A DNA stretch of 64,000 bases from Macrotrachela quadricornifera (lineage: Eukaryota > Rotifera > Eurotatoria > Philodinida > Philodinidae): the NCBI GenBank assembly GCA_022393335.1, contig JAJEKB010020677.1:599068-663067 (forward strand), in the 5' to 3' direction. Under the pieces are notes generated by a model. The model did not search any database. It saw only the letters and a program-made list of their open reading frames with translations, and was not told the DNA's origin. Below, piece after piece: positions 47,432 to 57,104 of the stretch. A program made the translations under genes and the position numbers. The stretch's first letter is position 1. Every line of letters begins with the position of its first letter.

Positions 47432-48405
47432 ACGGGTGGGCCATAAAGAATTACCCTCTCAGTATTTTGCATTTTTCTCATCTATAATTCAGGTTAGAAA
47501 AAATAATTTTTTTACAGAAAGATTCCTCGTCAAATTCTCTACAAAAGTAGATGTTCTTATTATTTTAAATAATTTCCATTATTTTGAGACATGCGATACA
47601 ATCGGTTGGTGCAAGAATTGCAACTTTCAAACACAACATTTTTTAAAACTTATTTCTTCTATTGTTGTTCCTTTGAATATTACTGTGTTTAAGAAAACAA
47701 AATATACCACAAGGTGTAGCGTGAGATGCTCTACAAACTACAAAGTAAAGTTTATTTTAATAGTATACCTTTTGTCTTCAAGTAAAACAAAACTTTTGTG
47801 TTCAAATTTTGCTATTATGAGAAAATAATTCTTTTACACGAACCAAAATTCCATTTTCTTATTTTATCTTTTAATCAACTAATAGGAGTCTCTAACAAAA
47901 ACAAAGTATACCATAAGATTCAACGTGAAAAGGACTACAGTTTACAAAGAACAGTTTATTTTATTTCTGTACGTTTTATGGTCAAAGAGGCCCCAAATTC
48001 TGTGCAACCAGGGTTTCATAACGGCAAAAGACTGGTTTCACAAAGTCTTTCTATTTTTGAAAACAAAAATACACTATTAAAATAAACTTTACTTTGTAGT
48101 TTGTAGAGCATCTCACGCTACACCTTGTGGTATATTTTGTTTTCTTAAACACAGTAATATTCAAAGGAACAACAATAGAAGAAATAAGTTTTAAAAAATG
48201 TTGTGTTTGAAAGTTGCAATTCTTGCACCAACCGATTGTATCGCATGTCTCAAAATAATGGAAATTATTTAAAATAATAAGAACATCTACTTTTGTAGAG
48301 AATTTGACGAGGAATCTTTCTGTAAAAAAATTATTTTTTCTAACCTGAATTATAGATGAGAAAAATGCAAAATACTGAGAGGGTAATTCTTTATGGCCCG
48401 CCCGT
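47432..48405. mobile_element. Inverted-repeat element with ~335-bp near-identical arms
   Basis: The ends read ACGGGTGGGCCATAAAGAAT on the left and, inward from the right, ACGGGCGGGCCATAAAGAAT, flanked by TA on both sides. The arms 47432-47766 and 48071-48405 match almost base for base, so the copy looks young. The centre (47767-48070) includes a degenerate direct copy of the inner arm sequence ('aaacaaagtatacca' near 47900). No transposase is encoded. TA targets suggest Tc1/mariner-type mobilisation. Confidence 0.88.
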
Positions 48406-48813
48406 TACATGTTACTTTAGTCGTCGTTTTTTTGTTCCCATTGCTAGATTCCACAAATATTTAGGGTAGATGAATGATTGAATGGGAAACGCAGTGTATA
48501 GAACACATATCTTTGCCTATTTAACAGTGTGACGTCAGGAATGCTCTGATAACCGACTTCTTGTTTCTATGAAACCGTCATAACTACATACTTCTACACT
48601 TCTTCGTGAAACATGGAAATTTTGACTTGTTGTGTTTAAGATCTTTTGTACTTGTGTGCTAATTAAATCTCTACAAAAGCATGGAAAACAGCTATCGCAA
48701 TAAGAGGTCATGCCCAAACTTATAAAATTTCAAAAAAAAGAAAAGCCCGTTACGCTTTTATTCTGGAGCGGGCGGGGAAGGATTTACAGAATACAGATCC
48801 TCAGGGTACTTCT

Positions 48814-48970
48814 ACATAGTAGGATATGAAGACTTAAGGGTGTGTTCTTATACTGGGAGATGAGGACCAACTGGTATCCCCACATAATAGTATATGAGCA
48901 CCTAAAAGTACTTCCATATAATGCGACATGAGGACCCGGGGGTACTTCCATATATGGAGATATTCTCGAG
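48814..48970. repeat. Imperfect minisatellite, ~34-bp unit, about five copies
   Basis: Units begin near ggtacttctacata, gtgttcttatactg, ggtatccccacata, agtacttccatata and ggtacttccatata; they contain 'atgagga' or 'atgagca' about 20 bases in. Spacing is 33-35 bp with considerable divergence. Confidence 0.65.
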
Positions 48971-48991
48971 CCTTTATGTCACATTATATGA

Positions 48992-49425
48992 TGATACACT
49001 GTAAAAAATAGGCGAAGAATAATAGACTTTTTGTAGGTTTATAGACGTAATCTACTTTATCATAAACAATTTGTTTCATAAACTTTGGCAAGGATTTGTT
49101 ATACGTTGCAAATTTATATACCCTTGTACTGCTTTCTGTGTTCATAAACTTTTCTTGAGTATATTCGCACAATAAACGCTTAGACAAAGGGTTTATTATT
49201 CTACGCTTGTGTTTAGAGCGTAGAATAACAAACTTTTTGCCTAAGGGCTTATCACATTCTTATACTCAAGAAGAGTTTATGAACATAGAAAGCAGTACAA
49301 CGATACATGAATTTACAATGTATAACAAATCCTTGCCAAGGTTAATGAAAAAAAATGGTTTATGTTGTCGTTATAAACTTTTTTTGAGGGTTGGTTATTC
49401 TTCGCCTATTTTTTACAGAGTATCA
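48992..49425. mobile_element. 434-bp palindromic MITE
   Basis: The ends read TGATACACTGTAAAAAATAG at 48992 and, inward from 49425, TGATACTCTGTAAAAAATAG. The arms meet near 49208, where 'attctacgct...agcgtagaat' forms the turn. Interior blocks such as 'aacaaatccttgccaa' pair with 'tggcaaggatttgtt'. Non-coding. Confidence 0.85.
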
Positions 49426-49879
49426 CAACATCTGGAGAGCTAATGTTAGTATTTCAACCACGTTCGTGGAACGGAAAAACAATTTGGGATACAATCATAA
49501 GTATAAGTGTATAAACATCGTGATACGTCGAAAAAATACTTTAAAACGCAATATGGAATGCGTTTCCATTTCTTCGCAGCGGAACGTTAGGGAACGGTGA
49601 ACGCTGGTACCAGTAGATAGGACGCGAAGACAAAATATTCTACAAAACTTGTCTACGAATGATGCAATAAAGTGAATCATTCGATTTTTTCGGACTTACC
49701 GTGTCTTGCGTCTGACCCCACGTGAATAAAAGAATCTATTTATTAATGCATAATCTAAATGATTTGGAAAAATTTTGTTTCTTCGTTGTCGATCACTGAT
49801 TGAACAAGAGTATGCTAATTCTATCAAAAATAAGATTTATTTTTTGCTATATACGAAGCTAGCATTGCATATTTTTTAG

Positions 49880-51251
49880 TTATTGGAATACTTCGTTGGG
49901 ACAGAGCAGGTGTAACGGTTGCCGGAATTACAGGTGTGAGCGGCAAATCTCCAAATCTCTTCAATTCTCCATCTGGTCTGACGTTAGATTCATCTAATGC
50001 GCTCTATATTGCCGATGTTGGTAATCATAGAATTCAGAAATGGTCCATGAACGCGTCATCTGGCATAACAGTCGCCGGGCAGAGTGATGGTATAACGGAT
50101 TTAGATTCAATTTCATTACATTATCCCAGAGCAGTTCATATTGACGCAAATGAAAACATTTACGTGGCAGATACAAATAATGATAGAATTCAGCTGTGGT
50201 CTAATGGCTCATCGTCGGGTAATACAATCGCCGGAACTGGTGTGTAAGAAATTCTTTAAAGGAATGATATATAGATTTGCGATTACACTCAGATTTTGAA
50301 TATTCAAACTAGAAGAGAGAAGCTATTATTTCACTCAAAATCCTATTCTTATTCAGAATAAAACTGTCATGATTTTGTTTTCGTTTCGGCTAATAAATAT
50401 GCTTTCTTCTTTGGCCAAATAGCGAAATTATTTGTCGTATGAAATAAGATAACTGAAATGTCAAAAAGAGTAACAATGGTTTCAATAAAAAACTTGTAGA
50501 GAGAAGTAAAATAACCATTATCTGTTGAGTCTTTGAATAATCTACACACTGTTCTATCTTTCCCTTCATTTCTTTGACATCGAGAACATGTAAGATAAGA
50601 CATCCGATTTGGATCAAAACGTTTTTCCTAAATTATGTTAAATAGTATATAAGTGTGTTTTCAGGCGTTGCTGGAAATGCGAACAATCAGCTTAATCAAC
50701 CTTATGGTATTACACGTGATCCAAATACGGGCACGCTTTACATAGCAGATTATGGAAATTATCGTGTTATCAGCTATACATTGGGTGCTTCGTCAGGCAC
50801 TATAGTTGCTGGTGGCAAACGGGGAGTATCGATTAATAAAATGTTACTCGATCCTACTGATATCTACCTTGACTCATCATCAAACAGTCTTGTCATTGCA
50901 AATTCAGCCTGCAACAATATCGTTCGTTGGCCACTGGGTGGTAATCATTGGACAGTAGTGGCAGGCAGTAGCACTTGTGTGTCTGGCGCTACATCAACAC
51001 TACTCAATCGTCCTCGTGGTGTCACACTTGATTTCATGGGCAATGTATATGTGGCTGACACAGAAAATAATCGCGTCCAATTTTTTTTGGCTGGCCAACA
51101 GAACGGCACAACAATTGCTGGTGTCACTGGTCTACCTGGCAATGATTCTATTCGGTTGTGTGGTCCTTTTCGAGTAGCACTGGATTCTCAGCTGAATCTG
51201 TATGTAACAGACAATTGCAATAATCGAGTACAAAAATTTCAGCGATACTAA
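49880..51251 (+). CDS. NHL gene B: NHL propeller exons, probably the extracellular part of the ART-TM gene
   Basis: Two exons, 49880-50239 and 50665-51251 (intron 50240-50664), encode about 315 residues with five to six NHL blades: IADVGNHRIQKW, VADTNNDRIQLW, IADYGNYRVISY, VADTENNRVQFF and VTDNCNNRVQKF, each followed by a short loop and 'GTTIAG'-type strands. The first exon starts in phase 1 after tttttttag and has no ATG, signal peptide or TM of its own, so an upstream exon must exist. Joining to the ADP-ribosyltransferase exon at 47077 keeps frame and gives 822 residues. The last exon has exactly the length of NHL gene A's last exon (587 nt) and both end RVQKFQRY or RIQKFQRY, so the genes are paralogues. 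A ligand-binding extracellular propeller is the likely role. Confidence 0.78.
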
Positions 51252-51409
51252 AAATGTGATGTAAGTCAAACGAAAAACAGACTGACCTATATATATATAT
51301 ATGATACAAATCAATCCGCTAGTCTCAACTTTTGCTTTTCAGCAATCGATTTCTGTCGAAAAATAAATTCGAATTCAAATGATATGCTTATAAATAAGAA
51401 ATAAAGAAA

Positions 51410-51479
51410 TGTAGAGTTTAATTCGCCGACGCGTTTCGTGTTCATTTATTCAAATAAAAACACTCATCAGGGCTCTACA
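51410..51479 (-). ncRNA. Hammerhead-ribozyme-like motif 1 (type I topology)
   Basis: On the minus strand, conserved core boxes occur in order: CTGATGA (+ coordinates 51464-51470), a stem II closed by GTGTT/AACAC with inner TTTAT/ATAAA pairing, GAAA (51434-51437), a minimal stem III C-GC-G, and the cleavage triplet GTC (51428-51430). Stem I is supported twice: GCC just before the core pairs with GGC just after the triplet, and TGTAGAG pairs with CTCTACA beyond an internal loop. Minimal stem III is typical of hammerheads in Penelope-like elements and retrozymes. Activity is untested. Confidence 0.75.
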
Positions 51480-51659
51480 TCACACTAAGCACAATGAAAT
51501 TAAAAAACAATTTAAGAGAAAACAAATGAAAGTAGGAATAAGGAGACATGTGCATAGAGGAAGAGAGTATTGAAGTATATGAGCACACTAAAAGATACAG
51601 GAGGTTGGTTCATATTATAATTTGAATTAACCAATATTTTAGCTACTTGTTTCAATTAT

Positions 51660-52582
51660 TTACATAGGGGTCTCCAAAATTAGTAGCAACGAGATTTCAA
51701 CACCATCTGTTAAGTTTGATTAAACTCTCTTTTTACATAGGATGATAGAGAAAAAATGTTCTTTCTTTCTATACTAATTGATAATACTTCAATTGGCAGC
51801 ATAATAATAAAGTTCTAATAAGATTATTTTATCTATCATGTGCAACGATTATACAGAGTGGCCCAAAAGGTACTTATTACTTCTTAATTGTGAATAAATT
51901 TTGATAGGAAAAAGATAAAGAGTTTCGGTTTTCATCATTCGAAAGAGGATGTGCCATTGCACAATTCCATGTATTACTTAATGGTGTCGAATGATAATTA
52001 AATGGTGAATCACTAATTATTGGAAGAGTGATGATATCATACGAAAATGGCATAGAGGTTCAATTCTATGAAGTAGATAAGATCTGTTTACCTATGACCC
52101 ACACTGACTGCTTCACTCCCGAAACGTTTTATCTTCTTCTACTCTAAAGCTATAAGTGGAACGTCAGAGAATGAGGTTTTGGGCGTGGATAGTAGATATA
52201 CAGATCTTATCCACTGCATAGAATTGAACTTCTATGCCATCTTCATATGATATCATTCTATTTTATTATTTTCTTCTTTGTGTCATCTATCTATTTATCC
52301 TACTGTATTTTCATTTCATTTTATGACTGATGATGTTCTGAGTACATAACGAAACGTCTCAAATAAAATGTTAAAAACGGTATCGATTATTCTCCTTTTC
52401 ATTTTCAAACTAGTCTTATTAAAATTTTATTGTTATGCCGCCAATTGAAGTATGATCAAATAGCATAGAAAGAAAGAGCATTTTTTTCTTTATCGTCCTA
52501 TGTGAAAAGAAACTTTTATTAAACTTAATATGTGGTGCTAAAATGTCGTTGCCACTACTTTTGAAGACCTCTATGCAGTTGA
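51660..52582. repeat. Nested inverted repeats (outer arms ~185 bp, inner ~65 bp)
   Basis: Outer arms at about 51660-51845 and 52395-52582: 'tacttcaattgg', 'tctttctttctat' and 'agtagcaacga' pair with 'ccaattgaagta', 'atagaaagaaaga' and 'cgttgccacta'. The inner arms, 52027-52093 and 52197-52260, share 'gatatcat' and 'ttcaattctatg.agt'. Each could be a separate MITE, the inner inserted into the outer. Confidence 0.75.
52317..52370 (+). ncRNA. Hammerhead-ribozyme-like motif 2
   Basis: CTGATGA at 52327-52333, an extra U, a short stem II (GTT/AAC), GAAA at 52351-52354, CGTC at 52355-52358. Stem I: TGA before the core pairs with TCA after the cleavage site, and CATTTTAT (52317-52324) pairs perfectly with ATAAAATG (52363-52370). 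Stem II is weaker than in motif 1 and stem III is minimal, so activity may depend on dimers or be lost. Orientation is opposite to motif 1. Confidence 0.6.
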
Positions 52583-52861
52583 TCAAGGGGGATAGTGCAG
52601 ATTTGGATCCCCTAGCATCTCAGTGCTTTTTCAGCGCCTTTTCAGTACCTTTTGGATAAATTAATTTAGTTCAACTATATGAAAATATGTCGCAAAAAAA
52701 CTTTATTTACAATATTCAAGAAGTCGTTTTGTTTCAAATACACATACAACGTGAAATCTAAGTTTTTAAACAATTATAAGTATTAGAAGATTTTCACAAC
52801 ACTGAATAGAATAGCAAAAAAAGCATATTTTATCTCATAGCACTCTTTAACACCTAGTAAT

Positions 52862-54690
52862 CGATCGCTTCAGAAGCGAGTTTTACTCGTTGTTAACAGC
52901 CAAAGGTTGTCTGCTTACGAATATATTTTACGAATGAATCAATATTAGATTGGAAATATTTTTTCATTTGATGTAGATTTACTTTTTCGTATATGCGACA
53001 TCCTTTAAAGTTTTGTTGTGATATATTAAAAAGGCTATTTGATGTATGTTCTTCTTCATCAATAATGTCCGGTATTTGATCTTCGTCATCAAATGCTACT
53101 GAACTATCATCATGTTCTTCAAGTTCATCCTCATCATTCGAATCCTTGTCAGAATTATCCTCTTCCTTAATTCTATTATTGTTGAACACGATTTACTTAG
53201 AACTACTTTAACGAATTCACGTAATTGAGATAATGAATAAACATTTTTATTTTTTAATATTGAAGTCGTATGAACCATTGAAGCATATTCTTTAGCTGTT
53301 TCAAATGCACCATTGGTTGTTATGATGTTCTGAAAATTTGAAACTATATTCCCCTATATCATCACCACGACTTTTGATAGAATTCATGACAGATACTTTT
53401 GTGAGTCGTTTCAAAAATGATTTAACGCTGATGTTAGTAACAGAAAAAAATGAATTGGCCAATGAGCGGGCAACATGAAAAATATTTTTACATATTTGTG
53501 AATTAAAAACAAATGTATTAAGTGCTTCAATTGATAACTTTTTTCTATTCACTAGTGAATTTACATGGATTAATGTATGTGCATGTATTTCGATATACCA
53601 AAATGTTGGCTTTGTAAGAAATATTCTTTATGAGTTTTTTTTGTTCAAAATTATTATAATTATTTTCAATATTGTTTATATCTAAAAATTGAACCCATGA
53701 AAACCATAAGTCGCATATGAAGACAACAGTCCACATTTGATAGATACATTCTTCAATGGCTATTGATTTATCTATAAATCCAGATATAATTAAATTCAAC
53801 AATATTAAGTATACATATGCATCTTTGGCATTATCATTTCTATCCAATAAATTTCAGACTGATTTAGAAGATATTCTCAAGCACAAAGAAAAGTTTTGTC
53901 GATAATTCGGATTAACATCGGATTTGATTAATATGTGATCGATTTTACTTTTTGATTCTATTAAATGAATTAGATCTTGAATGGCAATTGAATAATCTCC
54001 CATTCTTAAATGTGCTACCGTAGAAAGGAGTCTGTTACCAAATTTAGTGACAACATGTGTCGGATGTTGCATGAAAAGAAGTATCTGTTGTTGTTTCATA
54101 AAAAAACCAAGACCAATGTTCATGTATTTTTATATCAAATCGATTAGTATTCCTAAATAAATTTAATTTCGATAACTCAGCAAAAAAAAAGAGAGCATAG
54201 TCTCATTGCTTTAAGATAACGAGAATCGCCATCTGTATTAAAATCTACTACTCGTATACCATGAGTCAAACTTTGACTATAAATAACTAACCATCTTTTG
54301 ATGACATCAATCGCCTCGAATTGGTTGTTTGAATCGTAAGCAAATAAAATATTAGGAGGTGCGGATGGTGCTAAAGATTTTGACATACACAGATTAATAA
54401 ATTTAGATGTATCTGTTTCATCGAACCATCCCTTCAATATGTTAATATTTTCTGTGAAAAAAATCGACTGTGGTAATATATTAACTAAAGGTGATGAAAA
54501 ATCAATAAAAATATTAGATGAAGCATCACAATCAACATAGGAGATCGAAAGAGTTGTATCCTCAGACACAAAAATGTAATTACAATTAGCTGATAGTGAA
54601 TATTCCTTTAGCATATTGAATCTAAATTCGGATCTATGACTATTGTGTGCAAGACAATTATGAGAACAGCTGATCATGTGCACATCGATT
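52862..54690 (-). pseudogene. Decayed DNA transposase-like gene (DGDSR / HPTH...NRLL family)
   Basis: Minus-strand pieces in several frames, read from 54683 downward: FVSEDTTLSISYVDCDASSN, FNTDGDSRYLKAMRLCS, HPTHVVTKFGNRLL with MGDYSIAIQDLIHLI and NPNYRQNFS, AKDAYVYLILLNLIISGFID with MWTVVFICDLWFSWVQF, SIEALNTFVFNSQICKNIFHVARSL, an acidic linker (EEDNSDKDSNDEDELEE), and GCRIYEKV...YFQSNIDSFVKYIRKQT. This order looks like a lineage of large uncharacterised metazoan proteins that I believe are domesticated or mobile DDE-type transposases; DGDSR and H-P-T-H would lie in an RNase H-like core. At least one frameshift near 54080 and several stops make it a pseudogene. Superfamily assignment is uncertain. 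Confidence 0.55.
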
Positions 54691-54699
54691 AGTTTTATT

Positions 54700-55462
54700 C
54701 GTACTGATTAAGACTAAAGAAAGAGAGCATGCAAAGGATAAAAACGAAGAAAATCACAAGAGGGCTTGTGATACTATTATCTCCTTGAGGCCATTATTCA
54801 ATCCAAGTTCATTTTTCATCGATTTTGAAGCAGGAGCAATGAAAGCTATCAATTCCTATTGACCTCAATCAAACGTTCATGCTCGTTTCTTCCACCTGAC
54901 ACAAAACATCTATAGACAAATCCAAAAGGCAGGTTTTACAACTAAGTATGGGAATGATGAAGAATATGCACATGCAGTACGAATACTTCCTGCACTAGCT
55001 TTCTTGGACACAAATGATATCTATTCAATCTTTGAAGACATTGGTTACCTACAAATTCCAGATCTTGATACATTTTGTAACTATTTCGAAAATTATTACA
55101 TAGGTCGATTTCGAAGTCGCAACCGAAGGACAACTCCAGTGTTTCCTATCACATATAGCAATTTACACAATTTGTTAAGAAATCATTTCGATCATACAAA
55201 TAACGCCGTCGAAGAATGACACCGACGACTTAACAGTATTGTAGATTCAACCCATCCTGGATTTTGGTGTTTTTCAAGTGACCTTCAAACAGAGCAATTG
55301 TACTTAGACGGTGAAATTTCTCAGCTGGTTACAGGTATCGTACCAAAACAAAAGACAATGAAAACTCAACAAACAGCTTCCAGAATTTTACGAATTTTAG
55401 AAAATCGTACAAATGATAATGTACACAAATTAGAAGCGATTGCGAATACATTCATATTATAA
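54700..55462 (+). pseudogene. Decayed MULE transposase fragment
   Basis: One frame reads FFIDFEAGAMKAINSY, a stop at 54860, then HARFFHLTQNIYRQIQKAG, RILPALAFL, YFENYYIGRFRSRNRRTTPVFPI, NNAVEE, a stop (TGA) at 55217 where MULEs usually have Trp, HRRLN, STHPGFWCF, and ends at TAA 55460. The DFE, the FH.(T/S)QNIYR-like block and NN.VE.WH are marks of the MULE transposase domain (DDE/RNase H fold). The N-terminal zinc finger and first catalytic region are missing. It lies head-to-head with the pseudogene at 52862-54690; no terminal repeats were found. Confidence 0.75.
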
Positions 55463-56317
55463 CTGTTCATTGATTTGTTCATCTTGATTTACTTATGTTA
55501 TTGTGTTTACTTTTTTTGTTCATTGTCTTTTGCTTGTTGGCAAAAATATTTATTTATACATAACACACATTTATTTTACACACAATAGTCGCGCTCCTTC
55601 TAAATTGATATTAAATCATCTTGCATTTCTGATTTCTAATTAATAGTTCTAAATTATATATATAGGGTAATATCTCTACCTTCCACCACAAAATCTTCAT
55701 GGAACATACGATCCGACGTGTGATTTCTGGCCACGGCTCATTATTTATCAAATATAGTAAATGATCTTAATCGAAATACCTTCTTCTATGTTCATTTATC
55801 TTATGTAAATATAAAAACCTTGCGTAACATATGAATTTAATAATTCCTACCTCCTTAAGATGCTTGTTATAAAAAAATTTAGTGCACTGTTATGATATCA
55901 TTTACATTAAATCGATGAATTCGATTTAATTGGAAAAAAGAAGAATGATGATCATGAGAAAGAAAAGATCACTTCATATACACCTAAGTAGTTAAAAACA
56001 TCGATGACATGACACACGTTCGAACCCTGTATGAAGAATCTTTTTTTTTCGTTCTATATCATAAATAACCATTGGTTTTTATGCAAACTTTTTTGCTTAT
56101 GATCAGAGATACCCTCTTGAGATCTTGACGTAGACGGGATAATCGATCACGCTGATCAAGACTATGATTTTTTTTTCGATTGAGCACATTTTCTTTAAAA
56201 CTGCCCCAAGTTGATGTGTACTCCAGTATTATTTTTACTTTTTTCTTTAATAGTATTGCATATAAGTATCAAATGTTGTTGAGATTTAAATTATTTTTTA
56301 CGAAAATTTCGATTGTG
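55463..56317. other. Intergenic, nothing recognised
   Basis: AT-rich sequence between the MULE fragment and the palindrome. A 'tatatatatagggt' patch near 55656 is low complexity. No gene. Confidence 0.4.
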
Positions 56318-56414
56318 TGTAGTTTTTGTTAATATTTTGTGTGTTAATTCAAAAACGGGTATTTTCGCTATTATACGATCATTTTCAACCAAATAACACA
56401 AATACGAACACGAA
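56318..56414 (+). repeat. Outlying copy of the palindrome-edge module
   Basis: It matches 59826-59922 in direct orientation ('tttgttaatattttgt', 'attttcg', 'ttatacgatc.ttttcaa.c', 'aaataacacaa') and the left palindrome edge near 56585-56650 in inverted orientation. Thus three copies of one ~97-bp module border the palindrome. Confidence 0.75.
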
Positions 56415-57019
56415 AAAGATAATAAATTTTTGAAATCACAATAACATATGATAATTCGATGCTTTCTTATTAAAGAAACAAATAAAAAGAATAGTTGAGT
56501 ATCAGTTACAGGTCATGATAATCAAACAATTTCTTTTTAATATAGCAAAGATTATCACAAAACTGTTGTAGAATTCCAAAACTTGATCGTATTAGATAGA
56601 AAATTCTCCTTTTTTAATAAACATACAAAATATTAACGAAAACTATCTAAATCAAAATTTTCATTAGCCTTTAAACTTAAAAAAGACAGAATTCTCACAA
56701 AATATAAAATATAATTTCGTTTGCCAATACGCATCTGCGTCTTGTTACTATAATTATAAACCTATCTTCCCACGCGATCCTTCTTCTAAAGAAAGAAAGA
56801 CGTAGAAAGTAATGTACATCTAGTTCCTTTTTCTCTTTCTTTCTATTGCGTCTATTTATATTTCTTTTATATTTGCTCTCGGAGTACGTCACACGCTTTA
56901 TGTTAATGCCAATTATCTCTCTATTAAAAATAGTTGAAGGAACTGACTATGAAACTATAAGTCTATAATAAATGAAAAAGAAATAAAAATACAATTTCCA
57001 ACTTCCGTTTCTCGTCTAG

Positions 57020-57027
57020 TATAAATA
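57020..57027 (+). promoter_or_regulatory. TATA box of left-arm peptide gene
   Basis: TATAAATA lies about 85 bp upstream of the ATG at 57105, and its mirror copy precedes the other gene at the same distance. The position suits a transcription start near 57050. Confidence 0.6.
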
Positions 57028-57104
57028 AGATCGTAATGTTGTGAAAAATACACACAACAACTCTTCTAGCTACTACATACATACATTCATTCAAATTATC
57101 AAAC

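Larger units (their letters stand above)
47078..49879. other. Probable 2.8-kb intron loaded with palindromic elements
   Basis: The donor is gtaacg at 47078 and the acceptor tttttttag ends at 49879. It contains the inverted-repeat element 47432-48405, a minisatellite at 48814-48970 and a palindrome at 48992-49425; the rest has no gene. In NHL gene A the intron at the equivalent position is 428 bp and in the same phase. If the two halves are separate genes, this is an intergenic region instead. Confidence 0.55.
51252..52861. other. Repeat-rich intergenic region with ribozyme-like motifs
   Basis: Holds two hammerhead-like motifs (51410-51479 minus, 52317-52370 plus) and nested inverted repeats (51660-52582), listed separately. 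No coding frame is supported. No reverse transcriptase of a Penelope-like element is visible. Confidence 0.5.

Noticed and set aside
52120..52145. A third hammerhead-like string (CTGACTG ... CGAAACGTT)
   Set aside because: The core box deviates from CTGATGA, no GTC-type cleavage triplet follows, and the flanks do not pair as stem I.
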